From: Sporosarcina jiandibaonis | Lineage (GTDB): Bacteria; Bacillota; Bacilli; Bacillales_A; Planococcaceae | Reading direction: 5' to 3' | Assembly (NCBI RefSeq): GCF_013184495.1 | Contig: NZ_JAAOIY010000002.1 | Span: 422,259-486,258, forward strand | DNA: 64,000 nt | Part shown: positions 17,693-25,861 of the stretch, in pieces | Layout of the letters: the number at the start of each line of letters is the position of its first letter | How positions within the stretch are numbered: position 1 is the stretch's first letter | Notes under the pieces: model-generated | Databases searched by the model: none | What the model was told of the DNA's origin: nothing | What the model saw: only the letters and a program-made list of their open reading frames with translations | Position numbers and translations under genes: made by a program

Positions 17693-19169
17693 TATCGTAG
17701 TTCTTCCAATGGTTATTCCATTGTTGGCGGGTGTTATCCTGATTTTTCTACGTTCATTCGTAAAAGTGCAGCGCGTCTTAAGTCTTCTCGCGGTTATCGC
17801 AACAGGGGTTGTCAGCATTTCTATTCTAAATGCTATCCAGTCGGAGGGTATTTTGCGCCTCGATTTCGGTGGTTGGCTGCCGCCGTATGGGATTTTGTTT
17901 GTCGCTGATTCCTTTTCAGTTCTTTTAGTTTTGACGACAGCGATTGTGTCGACAATTATTTTGCTCTATGCGTTTTCCACAATTGGAGCGACGCGTGAAA
18001 ATATGTACTTTTACTCATTCGTGTTGTTTTTAATAGGGGGTGTGAACGGTTCTTTCTTAACGGGGGATCTTTTCAACTTGTTCGTCTGTTTCGAAGTCAT
18101 GCTATTGGCTTCGTATGTGCTGATCACCCTCGGGGGACGAAAAGTTCAACTTGTTGAATCAATTAAATATGTGGTTATCAATGTCTTGTCATCATGGTTT
18201 TTCCTGCTAGGTATCGCATATTTATACGGTTCAGTAGGAACGCTCAATATGGCGCATTTGTCCGAACGGATTGCGGAAGTGGGGCAAGGCCCGCTACTTA
18301 CGACAATTAGTCTGATCTTTTTAATCGTCTTCAGTTTGAAATCGGGTCTTCTTCTTTACTTTTGGTTGCCGGGCTCGTATAGTGCTCCGCCAACAGCGAT
18401 TGCTGCGTTATTTGGCGCGCTTCTGACCAAGGTCGGCATTTACGCGATGTTCCGGACATTCACGCTTATTTTTTACCACGAACCATCCATTACACATACG
18501 CTGATCGGTGTCATGGCGGCACTCACGATGATTGGCGGAAGTATCGGCGCGATTGCGTATAAAGATGTTCGTCAAATCGTGACGTATAATGTTGTCATTA
18601 CGATTGGTTTTATATTAGTGGGACTAGCAGTTTCTACAGAAGTGGCGATAATGGGTTCAATCTATTACCTCGTCCACGATATGATTATTAAAGCTTTATT
18701 GTTTTTACTTGCAGGGACGATGATTTATTTGACGGGGACTTCGCGTATTGAAGAGATGAGCGGGTTAATCCGAAATTATCCGGCATTGGGATGGTTGTTT
18801 TTCTTAACGACCTTGTCGCTTGCCGGCATTCCGCCGCTCAGCGGATTCATAGGAAAGCTATATGTTGGTCAAGGTGCTGTGGAAGCGGGGTCTTACACGC
18901 TTTTGGCAATCGCTTTTCTGTCGAGCATGTTCGTTCTATACTCGCTCCTGCAAATTTTCATGAATGCTTTTTGGGGCGAAACAATTATTAGTGAGGATGA
19001 AGAAACCCCGCTACAGAATAGATTGTTGTTGCCGTGCGTCGTTCTGGGGATCGGGACGATTGCGCTCGGAATCGGCGCGGAAAGCATTGCCGCCTATGTC
19101 AGCGATGCAGCGACAACATTGATGAATCCTCAGATTTACATAGACGCGGTCATGAATGGAAATCGGTAA
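17685..19169 (+). CDS. mrpD: Na+/H+ antiporter subunit D
   Basis: NuoN/NuoM-like proton-channel subunit, 494 residues, about fourteen helices. The ATG at 17685 overlaps the end of mrpC by eight bases and gives the expected N-terminus MNNIVVLPMVIPLLAG; an upstream frame extension lies inside mrpC and is not used. Conserved segments are LFNLFVCFEVMLLASYVLI, LLLYFWLPGSYSAPPTAIAA and SLAGIPPLSGFIGK. Confidence 0.96.
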   Translation: MNNIVVLPMVIPLLAGVILIFLRSFVKVQRVLSLLAVIATGVVSISILNAIQSEGILRLDFGGWLPPYGILFVADSFSVLLVLTTAIVSTIILLYAFSTIGATRENMYFYSFVLFLIGGVNGSFLTGDLFNLFVCFEVMLLASYVLITLGGRKVQLVESIKYVVINVLSSWFFLLGIAYLYGSVGTLNMAHLSERIAEVGQGPLLTTISLIFLIVFSLKSGLLLYFWLPGSYSAPPTAIAALFGALLTKVGIYAMFRTFTLIFYHEPSITHTLIGVMAALTMIGGSIGAIAYKDVRQIVTYNVVITIGFILVGLAVSTEVAIMGSIYYLVHDMIIKALLFLLAGTMIYLTGTSRIEEMSGLIRNYPALGWLFFLTTLSLAGIPPLSGFIGKLYVGQGAVEAGSYTLLAIAFLSSMFVLYSLLQIFMNAFWGETIISEDEETPLQNRLLLPCVVLGIGTIALGIGAESIAAYVSDAATTLMNPQIYIDAVMNGNR

Positions 19170-19191
19170 TGGAAAGTGAGGTGGACGAGTC

Positions 19192-19674
19192 ATGCTGGCC
19201 CAGTTGTTATTGAATATCGTGATCGCATTTCTGTGGATGCTGTTAATCGATGAAGACGAAATAATCCTTACTACATTTTTCGCAGGCTTTCTCGTTGGGA
19301 TTGGCGTTATCTTTCTCATGCATCGCTTTTTCGGTACCCGGTTCTATTTGCGGCGAGTCTACGCGACGTTTAAACTGCTCTTGATTTTCATTTGGGAATT
19401 AATCCAATCGAGCGTGCTCGTTTTGAAACAAATTTTAAGTCCGAAGCTGAAAATACAACCTGGCATTTTCAGGCATGAGACTGTGTTGCGAAGCGACCTT
19501 GAGATTACAATGATTTCACTATTGCTAACCTTGACGCCGGGGTCCGTCGTAATGGAAGTCTCGCCGGAAGGCAATGTCCTTTACGTCCATGCGATGGATG
19601 TTGAAAGTGAGCGCGGCGCGATTTTGAGTCAGTTGAAAAATTTTGAGAAAGCAATCATGGAGGTGACCCGTTAA
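19192..19674 (+). CDS. mrpE: Na+/H+ antiporter subunit E
   Basis: MnhE-type membrane subunit of 160 residues. It has N-terminal helices (LLNIVIAFLWMLLIDEDEII) and a soluble C-terminal part including LLTLTPGSVVMEVSPEGNVL, which is conserved in the family. The ATG follows GTGAGGTGG. Its stop codon region overlaps the mrpF start by one base. Confidence 0.95.
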   Translation: MLAQLLLNIVIAFLWMLLIDEDEIILTTFFAGFLVGIGVIFLMHRFFGTRFYLRRVYATFKLLLIFIWELIQSSVLVLKQILSPKLKIQPGIFRHETVLRSDLEITMISLLLTLTPGSVVMEVSPEGNVLYVHAMDVESERGAILSQLKNFEKAIMEVTR

Positions 19675-19958
19675 TGATACAAATGATGATTACAATTGCG
19701 CTTGTTTTATTTGCAATTGCCATCGGGATGGCTGTACTGCGTATTATTCTCGGGCCATCGATGCCTGATCGAGTTTTAGCGCTTGATGTGATCGGCGTGA
19801 ATTTAATCGCTTCAATCGCTGTCATTTCAGTCTTGATGAATACAAAAGCCTTTCTTGAGGCTATTCTTATTTTAGGGATTTTATCGTTCATCGGAACAAT
19901 CGCCTATTCAAAGTTTATCGAGAGGGGTGTTGTCGTTGAACGCAAGCGAGATCGGTGA
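19674..19958 (+). CDS. mrpF: Na+/H+ antiporter subunit F
   Basis: MnhF-type subunit of 94 residues with three helices. LRIILGPSMPDRVLALDVIG is the family signature. The start ATG overlaps the mrpE stop, after GGAGGTGACCCGTTA. In B. subtilis this subunit has been linked to bile-salt export as well as Na+ resistance. Confidence 0.95.
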   Translation: MIQMMITIALVLFAIAIGMAVLRIILGPSMPDRVLALDVIGVNLIASIAVISVLMNTKAFLEAILILGILSFIGTIAYSKFIERGVVVERKRDR

Positions 19959-20295
19959 ATTCGTTGGAGCTTTATTTATTTTATTGGGTGGAATTATGAG
20001 TGTCATTAGCGTCTATGGATTGCTTCGTTTGCCTGACGTTTACACAAGGTCCCATGCAGCGACGAAAAGTTCGACATTAGCGGTATTACTGACATTATTA
20101 GGCGCCTTTATTTACTTTTGGTCGACGGCTCACTTTATCAGTGTCCGTTTATTATTGGGAATTGTGTTTGTATTTTTGACGGCTCCCGTAGCGGGGCATT
20201 TGCTCGTTCGTGCAGCTTATCGGTCGAATGTGAAATTAGCGGATATATCCGGCACGGATGATCTACATGATGTTTTGCATAAAGAAGAGAAGTAG
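19936..20295 (+). CDS. mrpG: Na+/H+ antiporter subunit G
   Basis: MnhG-type subunit of 119 residues with three helices; LRLPDVYTRSHAATKSSTLA is diagnostic. Three near starts are in frame (GTG 19927, TTG 19930, TTG 19936). The last has AGAGGGGTG at a good distance and is used here. It overlaps mrpF by 23 bases. It closes the operon; no clear terminator follows. Confidence 0.94.
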   Translation: MNASEIGEFVGALFILLGGIMSVISVYGLLRLPDVYTRSHAATKSSTLAVLLTLLGAFIYFWSTAHFISVRLLLGIVFVFLTAPVAGHLLVRAAYRSNVKLADISGTDDLHDVLHKEEK

Positions 20296-20357
20296 AATAG
20301 GGTCATTAATCGGCTTAGTTCTATTTTAAAAAATTGAAGGGAAGGAGTCGATTGATA

Positions 20358-20756
20358 ATGGGGAAAGTTACACCATTCTTGATGTTTGAAGACGGCAAGG
20401 CGGAAGAAGCGATGAATTATTACGTTTCACTCATCGACAATTCGGAAATTACAAGTATTGTTCGTTACGGAGCAGGTGAAAGCGGAGACGAAGGAACTGT
20501 CATGCAGGCGACATTTTCCTTGAAAGGACAAGCGTTTATGTGCATTGACAGTAATGTGAAACATCAGTTTACCTTTACGCCTTCCTTCTCGATTTTTGTA
20601 ACTTGCGATACTGAAGAGGAAATTAACGACCTTTATGAGAAACTTCTTGAAGAAGGAGAAGCGCTTATGCCAATTGGCGATTATGGGTTTAGTCAGAGGT
20701 TTGGTTGGATAAATGACCGGTATGGCGTATCGTGGCAATTAAATCTCCCTTCGTAA
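20358..20756 (+). CDS. VOC-superfamily protein, PhnB-like
   Basis: Small 132-residue protein of the glyoxalase/bleomycin-resistance (VOC) fold, in the PhnB/3-demethylubiquinone-methyltransferase-like subgroup. The N-terminus MGKVTPFLMFEDGKAEEAMN and the C-terminal FGWINDRYGVSWQL are typical. No substrate can be assigned; many Bacilli carry several such genes. The ATG at 20358 follows GAAGGGAAGGAG and gives the family-typical start. It ends at a strong terminator. Confidence 0.85.
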   Translation: MGKVTPFLMFEDGKAEEAMNYYVSLIDNSEITSIVRYGAGESGDEGTVMQATFSLKGQAFMCIDSNVKHQFTFTPSFSIFVTCDTEEEINDLYEKLLEEGEALMPIGDYGFSQRFGWINDRYGVSWQLNLPS

Positions 20757-20771
20757 TTACAGGTACATGAA

Positions 20772-20808
20772 AGAGCCCTAATTCATCATCGAATTAGGGC
20801 TCTGTTTT
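20772..20808. terminator. Bidirectional terminator between the VOC gene and uspA
   Basis: 13-bp perfect stem AGAGCCCTAATTC / GAATTAGGGCTCT with a 6-base loop, then GTTTTT on the plus strand. Confidence 0.92.
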
Positions 20809-20813
20809 TAATC

Positions 20814-21230
20814 TTATTTAACAATCATCACTGGTGCATTGACTCGTTTGGCTACTTTTTGACTCACGCTGCCGAGCACCATTTCTTGAAATGAATTTAA
20901 ACCGCGGCTGCCGATGACAACTAGATCGAAACCGCCTCGATTAGCGAAACTGACAATTGTCGAACCCGGCTCTCCTTGCTTGACGATTAACTCGTGACTG
21001 ACGGGCGGCTGTTCAAATACGCCTTTAATCGGGGCGATTCTTTTTTGTCTTTCGCTATCGATCGTAGCGGTCCGTGCTATTTGTGTATCGGATTTTATTT
21101 TTTCAAAGTCTTGGACGTATAAAATTTCGACATGCGTCTCCTTGCTCAATGCTGCCAGTTTTGCGGCATGTTGCGCTGCCCGCTTTGAGTTTTCTGAACC
21201 ATCGACTGCAACTAGAATTCGTTTATACAT
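20814..21230 (-). CDS. Universal stress protein, UspA family
   Basis: Usp protein of 138 residues: MYKRILVAVDGSENSKRAAQ at the start and the ATP-binding loop GSRGLNSFQEMVLGSVS-QKV near the end (G-x2-G-x9-G-S type). It is a cytoplasmic stress protein, usually dimeric, of uncertain exact role. The ATG at 21230 has GAAGGAAGTG seven bases upstream; a longer frame to 21248 runs through the ribosome site. I looked for a SigB promoter upstream and did not find one. Confidence 0.93.
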   Translation of the reverse strand: MYKRILVAVDGSENSKRAAQHAAKLAALSKETHVEILYVQDFEKIKSDTQIARTATIDSERQKRIAPIKGVFEQPPVSHELIVKQGEPGSTIVSFANRGGFDLVVIGSRGLNSFQEMVLGSVSQKVAKRVNAPVMIVK

Positions 21231-21372
21231 TAAATACACTTCCTTCACTTAGAATAAAAGATAGCGATATATAAAATACTACATGATTAGTTTGCAATGG
21301 TCACCTACAACGCTTTACTGCAATGCTCTTCTTAGTCTGGAAAAGACCGCGAAAAAACGTCGAAAAACATAT

Positions 21373-21388
21373 TCAAACATTCGTTTGA
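21373..21388. promoter_or_regulatory. CadC operator 1
   Basis: TCAAACATTCGTTTGA is a perfect 6-bp inverted repeat (TCAAAC / GTTTGA) with a 4-base spacer, ending seven bases before the -35 box of cadC. The same half-site recurs at operator 2. Confidence 0.75.
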
Positions 21389-21394
21389 TAATCC

Positions 21395-21423
21395 TTGCAA
21401 CATCAAAAAAATTTGCATATACT
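21395..21423 (+). promoter_or_regulatory. Promoter of cadC-cadA
   Basis: -35 TTGCAA (21395-21400), 17-base spacer, -10 TATACT (21418-21423). It is bracketed by two matching ArsR-type operators, as expected for metal-inducible derepression. Confidence 0.8.
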
Positions 21424-21432
21424 ATTCTATAA

Positions 21433-21448
21433 TCAAACGACCATTTGA
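21433..21448. promoter_or_regulatory. CadC operator 2
   Basis: TCAAACGACCATTTGA repeats the operator 1 half-sites with the same 16-base span. It covers the predicted transcript start and ends just before the ribosome site of cadC. Confidence 0.75.
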
Positions 21449-21462
21449 ATGAGGTGAACATG

Positions 21463-21831
21463 ATGACGATTAAAGATATATGTGAGGTCAAAAGTGTACA
21501 TGAAGATGTTGTCGAGCGCGTTCAAGGACTGCTTCCGAACCTGGACGGCATGGTGCAAATTTTCAAGGCGCTTGCAGACGACACAAGACTAAAGATTGCT
21601 TATTCCTTGACCTTGGAAGAAGAAATGTGCGTGTGTGATGTGGCGGCGGTTATCAATTCTTCAGACGCAACTGCATCTCATCATTTACGTTATTTACGGG
21701 ACCACTCTTTAGCCAAATCAAAGCGTAAAGGAAGAATGGTCTATTATTCATTAGCCGATAATCACATACACCAACTCGTGAAAATCGCTTATGACCATGC
21801 TACAGAAGGTGATGACAGTGACAACGACTGA
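21463..21831 (+). CDS. cadC: ArsR/SmtB-family metal-sensing repressor CadC
   Basis: Winged-helix repressor released from DNA by Cd, Pb or Zn. Counting from the ATG at 21463 puts the thiol-site cysteines at 7, 56 and 58 (pI258 CadC has 7, 58 and 60). The dimer-interface metal site is also complete: Asp99, His101, His112 and Glu115, with the same spacing as Asp101/His103/His114/Glu117 of CadC. Both sensor sites therefore look intact. GAGGTGA lies just upstream; ATG 21460 and TTG 21445 are alternatives. It overlaps cadA by 14 bases, so the two are one operon. Confidence 0.93.
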   Translation: MTIKDICEVKSVHEDVVERVQGLLPNLDGMVQIFKALADDTRLKIAYSLTLEEEMCVCDVAAVINSSDATASHHLRYLRDHSLAKSKRKGRMVYYSLADNHIHQLVKIAYDHATEGDDSDND

Positions 21832-23926
21832 GAAAAAAGAATATCGGCTCGAAAATTTGACTTGCGCAAGCTGTGCCATGAAATTCGAAAAAAACGTCAA
21901 AGATTTACCATTAGTAGAAGACGCGAACGTGAACTTCGGCGCTTCAAAATTATCGATTACAGGAAATACCACAATTGAAGAGCTTGAAGAAGCGGGCGCT
22001 TTTGACGGCATAAAAGTTAGGTCGACAAGCGAACGGAAATTAGAACCATTAATTCCTTTTTATAAACGGAAAGAAAATATTATTTCAGCTTTATCATTAT
22101 TTTTCCTAGCAATCGGTTTTGTGCTATCAATCAGTCATTCCGAAAAATATGTTCCATCGATTGTATTTTTTGCAATTTCGATTGCCATTGGCGGCGCAAG
22201 CATGTTCAAGATCGGCATACAAAATCTATTTCGCTTAGATTTTGATATGAAGACGCTCATGACGATTGCGATTATCGGAGCAGCAATCATCGGCGAGTGG
22301 CGAGAAGGTGCCATTATCGTTTTCCTTTTCGCAGTGAGCGAGGCGTTAGAAGCATATTCAATGAATAAAGCTAGGCAATCCATTCGATTGTTGATGGACG
22401 CTGCACCTTCTACTGCTACTGTAAAAAGAGGCGAACGCTTTGTTGAATTGCCAACCGAGGATATCCGGGTTGGCGATGTACTCATTGTGAAACCGGGCGA
22501 GAAAATCGCGATGGACGGCAAGGTGATAGCGGGTTCATCAACCATCAACCAAGCAGCCATCACCGGCGAATCAATTCCAGTATTGAAAGAAAAAGAAGAT
22601 GAAGTTTTCGCTGGAACGCTAAACGAAGAAGGCGCATTGGAAATAGCCGTAACGAAATTAGTAGGCGACACGACCATTGCGAAAATTATTCATCTGGTAG
22701 AAGAAGCGCAAGCGGAAAAAGCCCCATCGCAGAAGTTTGTCGATCGCTTTGCAAAATACTATACCCCGGCTATTATGGTGTTAGCGCTCCTTGTAGCAGT
22801 TGTTCCGCCACTTCTAGGCGCGGACTGGAATCTTTGGGTTTACCAAGGCCTTGCTGTCCTCGTCGTAGGCTGTCCGTGCGCACTTGTGATATCAACGCCT
22901 GTCGCGATTGTTACAGCAATCGGGAATGCCGCGCGCCAAGGCGTTTTAATTAAAGGCGGGGTGCATCTAGAAGAAACAGGCCATTTAGACGTTATTGCTT
23001 TTGATAAAACTGGGACATTAACGAAGGGATACCCTGAAGTTATAGATTTCATTCCGAATGAAGGTGTGGAAAAGGAAAGGCTTCTGCAAGAAATCGCCGC
23101 AGTCGAGTCGCTTTCCCAACACCCGCTTGCAAAAGCGATCGTCAATTATGCCCGTGAAAAAGGATTAGCAATAATCGAAGCTGTTGATTTTCAATCAGTA
23201 ACCGGAAAAGGCGCATTTGCATCGGTCGGTGAAATTCCGATTTACGTCGGAAGTATCGATTGGATTCAAGAGATTTCTTCTGTACCGCCTAAAGCTTTAG
23301 AGAAGATATCAACGCTCCAACGAGAAGGGAAATCGGTCATGGCGATTGCATCTGGAACGGAATACAGCGGTTTGATCGCGGTAGCCGATCCGATTCGTGA
23401 AGAAAGCCAATCAATTCTTAAAGAGTTAAAGGAAATCGGAATTCGACATACTGTCATGTTGACCGGCGACCACAAACAAACAGCAAAAGCAATTGCAGAA
23501 AAACTAGGCATGACAGATGTTCGCGCAGGACTTATGCCTGAAGATAAATTGACGGCGATTAAGCAACTTGAAGAAGAGTACGGTCGTGTCGGGATGGTTG
23601 GAGACGGCATAAACGACGCTCCTGCATTGGCGGCATCATCGGTCGGGATTGCGATGGGCGGGGCAGGAACTGACGCCGCGTTGGAAACAGCAGACATTGC
23701 ATTGATGGCCGACGACCTTGAAAAATTGCCCTATACGATTAAATTAAGCCGAAAAACGTTGCGAATTATTAAAGAAAACATTATGTTTGCATTAGGCCTG
23801 AAATTAATCGCCCTGTTACTAATTATTCCAGGATGGTTAACTTTGTGGATTGCGATTTTCGCGGATATGGGCGCGACAATCCTAGTCGTCCTGAATTCGC
23901 TTAGATTAATACGCATAAATAGATAG
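21818..23926 (+). CDS. cadA: Cadmium/zinc/lead-exporting P1B-type ATPase CadA
   Basis: Membrane ATPase of about 702 residues that pumps Cd, Zn or Pb out of the cell. An N-terminal metal-binding domain carries LTCASCA (CxxC). The actuator domain has TGES, the ion-binding helix has CPCALVIS (Cys-Pro-Cys), the phosphorylation site is DKTGTLTKG, the nucleotide domain has HPLAKAI, and the hinge is GDGINDAPAL. The CPC motif and the CadC partner point to Cd/Zn/Pb rather than Cu. The start is probably GTG at 21818, five bases after AAGGTGA; ATG at 21812 is possible. It is regulated by the two operators upstream of cadC. Confidence 0.95.
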   Translation: MTTTEKKEYRLENLTCASCAMKFEKNVKDLPLVEDANVNFGASKLSITGNTTIEELEEAGAFDGIKVRSTSERKLEPLIPFYKRKENIISALSLFFLAIGFVLSISHSEKYVPSIVFFAISIAIGGASMFKIGIQNLFRLDFDMKTLMTIAIIGAAIIGEWREGAIIVFLFAVSEALEAYSMNKARQSIRLLMDAAPSTATVKRGERFVELPTEDIRVGDVLIVKPGEKIAMDGKVIAGSSTINQAAITGESIPVLKEKEDEVFAGTLNEEGALEIAVTKLVGDTTIAKIIHLVEEAQAEKAPSQKFVDRFAKYYTPAIMVLALLVAVVPPLLGADWNLWVYQGLAVLVVGCPCALVISTPVAIVTAIGNAARQGVLIKGGVHLEETGHLDVIAFDKTGTLTKGYPEVIDFIPNEGVEKERLLQEIAAVESLSQHPLAKAIVNYAREKGLAIIEAVDFQSVTGKGAFASVGEIPIYVGSIDWIQEISSVPPKALEKISTLQREGKSVMAIASGTEYSGLIAVADPIREESQSILKELKEIGIRHTVMLTGDHKQTAKAIAEKLGMTDVRAGLMPEDKLTAIKQLEEEYGRVGMVGDGINDAPALAASSVGIAMGGAGTDAALETADIALMADDLEKLPYTIKLSRKTLRIIKENIMFALGLKLIALLLIIPGWLTLWIAIFADMGATILVVLNSLRLIRINR

Positions 23927-23944
23927 TTCGAAAATGGGGGACGG

Positions 23945-25069
23945 ATGTTAATGCATTTAAAAGAATGGACGATGGAAGAGCAAGAACAACTGATTCACTT
24001 CATGACGACCAATACATGGCCTTACCACGGCCATTCTCATCCCGGTCGTGATATTATTGAAAAAGCGATTGAAGAAGGCGGATATGAATCGGATGAAGTA
24101 AAAACATTTTGGGTGGAAAATGAAGACAACGAAAAAGTAGGCATCGTGAAAATTTACGATTTACAAGACGAAATTCCACTCTTCGATTTACGAATTGCCG
24201 ATCAGTCAAGGGGTTATGGCTACGGGCCACGAGCACTTCGTCTTGTCGCTAAATACGTTTTTAATTTGAAAGAGCGTAAAATACGACTCGAAGGACATAC
24301 GAGACAGGATAATCTTGCTATGCGAAAAACATTCGAGCGTGCCGGTTTCGTTAAAGAGGCGCATCTGCGAAATGCTTGGTTTTCACCAAAAGAAAATTCG
24401 TATTATGATGCTGTTACTTATGGCATTACACGAGAAGATTTTGATAAAGGGACGACAACTCCTGTCGTTTGGGAAGACGGAGACAACACGGAGATAAATC
24501 CGTCTCTTTCATCTTCTCAAATACCCAACTTTCCGGATGCATTTGAATCCGAACGACTCATTATTCGTGCACCGAAAATTGAAGACGGACTCGATGTCTG
24601 GAATTCAATCCAACAATCGATGGATTCACTTCGTTTGTGGATGCCATGGGCAACGCCTGGACTCAAGTTGCATGAAACGGAAGAGAGCTTGAGGCAATCG
24701 ATTGCTGACTTTATAACCCGTAAAGATTTGCGAATGCATCTTTATTTAAAAGAAACGGGAGAGTTTATCGGTTCATCTGGGCTTCATCGAATTGATTGGC
24801 GCATACCGAAGTTTGAAATCGGTTATTGGCTGGATACTAAATTTGAAGGTCAAGGGTATATGACAGAAGCGGTTGAAAGAATTACACAGTTTGCATTTGA
24901 GGAATTAGGTGCGCGTCGCATAGAAATTCGTTGCGATGAGGAAAACCATAAAAGCCGTTTGTTGGCAGAGCGTGTTAATTTTCAGTTAGAAGGTATTTTA
25001 AAGCAAGATTCTATAGGGATTGATGGAAATAGTTTACGAAACACATGCATCTATGCGAAAATTGAATAA
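23945..25069 (+). CDS. Double GNAT acetyltransferase
   Basis: 374-residue protein with two acetyltransferase domains in tandem. Domain 1 (about residues 1-170) has the acetyl-CoA loop QSRGYGYGPRALRLV. Domain 2 (about 195-370) is RimJ/RimL-like: FESERLIIRAPKIEDGLDVW, IGYWLDTKFEGQGYMTEAV and RCDEENHKSRLLAERVNF. The RimJ/RimL group acetylates protein N-termini or small amines, but no substrate can be inferred. Each domain keeps a recognisable acetyl-CoA loop. The ATG follows GGGGGACGG, 18 bases after cadA, so it may be read with the cad operon. Confidence 0.85.
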   Translation: MLMHLKEWTMEEQEQLIHFMTTNTWPYHGHSHPGRDIIEKAIEEGGYESDEVKTFWVENEDNEKVGIVKIYDLQDEIPLFDLRIADQSRGYGYGPRALRLVAKYVFNLKERKIRLEGHTRQDNLAMRKTFERAGFVKEAHLRNAWFSPKENSYYDAVTYGITREDFDKGTTTPVVWEDGDNTEINPSLSSSQIPNFPDAFESERLIIRAPKIEDGLDVWNSIQQSMDSLRLWMPWATPGLKLHETEESLRQSIADFITRKDLRMHLYLKETGEFIGSSGLHRIDWRIPKFEIGYWLDTKFEGQGYMTEAVERITQFAFEELGARRIEIRCDEENHKSRLLAERVNFQLEGILKQDSIGIDGNSLRNTCIYAKIE

Positions 25070-25113
25070 GGCAAAGTGCGTTGGCGTATGATTGCTAAAG
25101 GCTAGATAAATAG

Positions 25114-25160
25114 GAAAGGGATGCTGAGCTTCCACGAATTGTGAAGTCAACATCCCTTTC
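25114..25160. terminator. Bidirectional terminator
   Basis: GAAAGGGATG and CATCCCTTTC form a 10-bp stem around a loop that contains a second small stem (CTTC-CAC / GTG-AAG). It separates the acetyltransferase gene from a convergent small membrane protein gene. There is no long T tract. Confidence 0.65.
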
Positions 25161-25161
25161 G

Positions 25162-25317
25162 TCATGCAGCTCTTCTGCCGGTTATAAGTTGAAGGATGAA
25201 AATAATTCCTGCAACGACAAGGATAATATGAATTAGCCCTCCGCCGATTTTAAATATCAGTCCTAACAACCAAAATACAATCAGCGCAACTATGATAAAC
25301 CAAAGAATTCGGCCCAC
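25162..25317 (-). CDS. Small membrane protein, lmo0937/DUF5670 family
   Basis: 51-residue protein. It begins GRILWFIIVALIVFWLLGLI after the start residue, continues with FKIGGGLIHIILVVAGIIFI, and ends with the charged tail TGRRAA. Two hydrophobic helices around a GGGLIH turn are the mark of the lmo0937 family of short membrane proteins; their function is unknown, though related genes are often stress-induced. The start is GTG at 25317, six bases after AAAAGGAGTG. Confidence 0.85.
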   Translation of the reverse strand: MGRILWFIIVALIVFWLLGLIFKIGGGLIHIILVVAGIIFILQLITGRRAA

Positions 25318-25436
25318 AATCTTCACTCCTTTTCGATATTAGTATGAATTTACCCCCTCTATCTACATGCTAAACACGAAGAATAAAAAAGGAGTATGAG
25401 TATCAGTCGGGGAATACATACTGGAGGCGATCTATA

Positions 25437-25844
25437 GTGGCTACACCAGGTATGGAAGACTACCTAGAACAAATCTATTTACACATTGAAAGAAACGGAA
25501 TTGCGCGAGCATCTGACATTGCGGAATCACTCGATGTACTTCCTTCATCAGTGACAAAAATGGTTCAACGATTAGACCGAGATGGTTATGTGCATTATGA
25601 ACGATATAAAGGTCTTGAATTGACAGAAAAGGGTCTCGCATTCGGAAAAAAACTAGTGAAACGCCATGATATTCTGGAGGACTTTCTCCGAATTATCGGT
25701 GTAAAAGAAGAAAATATTTACGGTGATGTAGAAGGAATTGAACATCATTTGAGCTGGAATGCGATTGACCGCATCACCGCTTTAGTAGAGACATTAGAAC
25801 AGGAAACTGACTTCGTGAAAAAATTAAATGATAAGAAACAGTAG
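25437..25844 (+). CDS. mntR: Manganese-responsive transcriptional regulator MntR (DtxR family)
   Basis: DtxR-family repressor that senses Mn(II) and shuts off manganese importers. It is 135 residues. The metal ligands of B. subtilis MntR are all present: Asp8 and Glu11 (MEDYLEQIY), the His in KRHDIL (His77 position), and Glu, Glu, His in DVEGIEHH (Glu99/Glu102/His103 positions). The winged-helix segment [21 protein letters not shown] is conserved. The start is GTG at 25437 after TGGAGGCG. No manganese transporter gene is in this window. cvfB follows by 17 bases. Confidence 0.95.
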   Translation: MATPGMEDYLEQIYLHIERNGIARASDIAESLDVLPSSVTKMVQRLDRDGYVHYERYKGLELTEKGLAFGKKLVKRHDILEDFLRIIGVKEENIYGDVEGIEHHLSWNAIDRITALVETLEQETDFVKKLNDKKQ

Positions 25845-25861
25845 AAAAAGGATGATAGTAT

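Noticed and set aside
20814..21330. SigB promoter for the second Usp gene
   Set aside because: No GTTT-N13-15-GGGTAT pattern was found upstream; a sigma-A-like TTGCAA and TATATA pair is more likely.
22135..22677. Long minus-strand frame opposite cadA
   Set aside because: Serine- and alanine-rich mirror of a real gene; no start signals.
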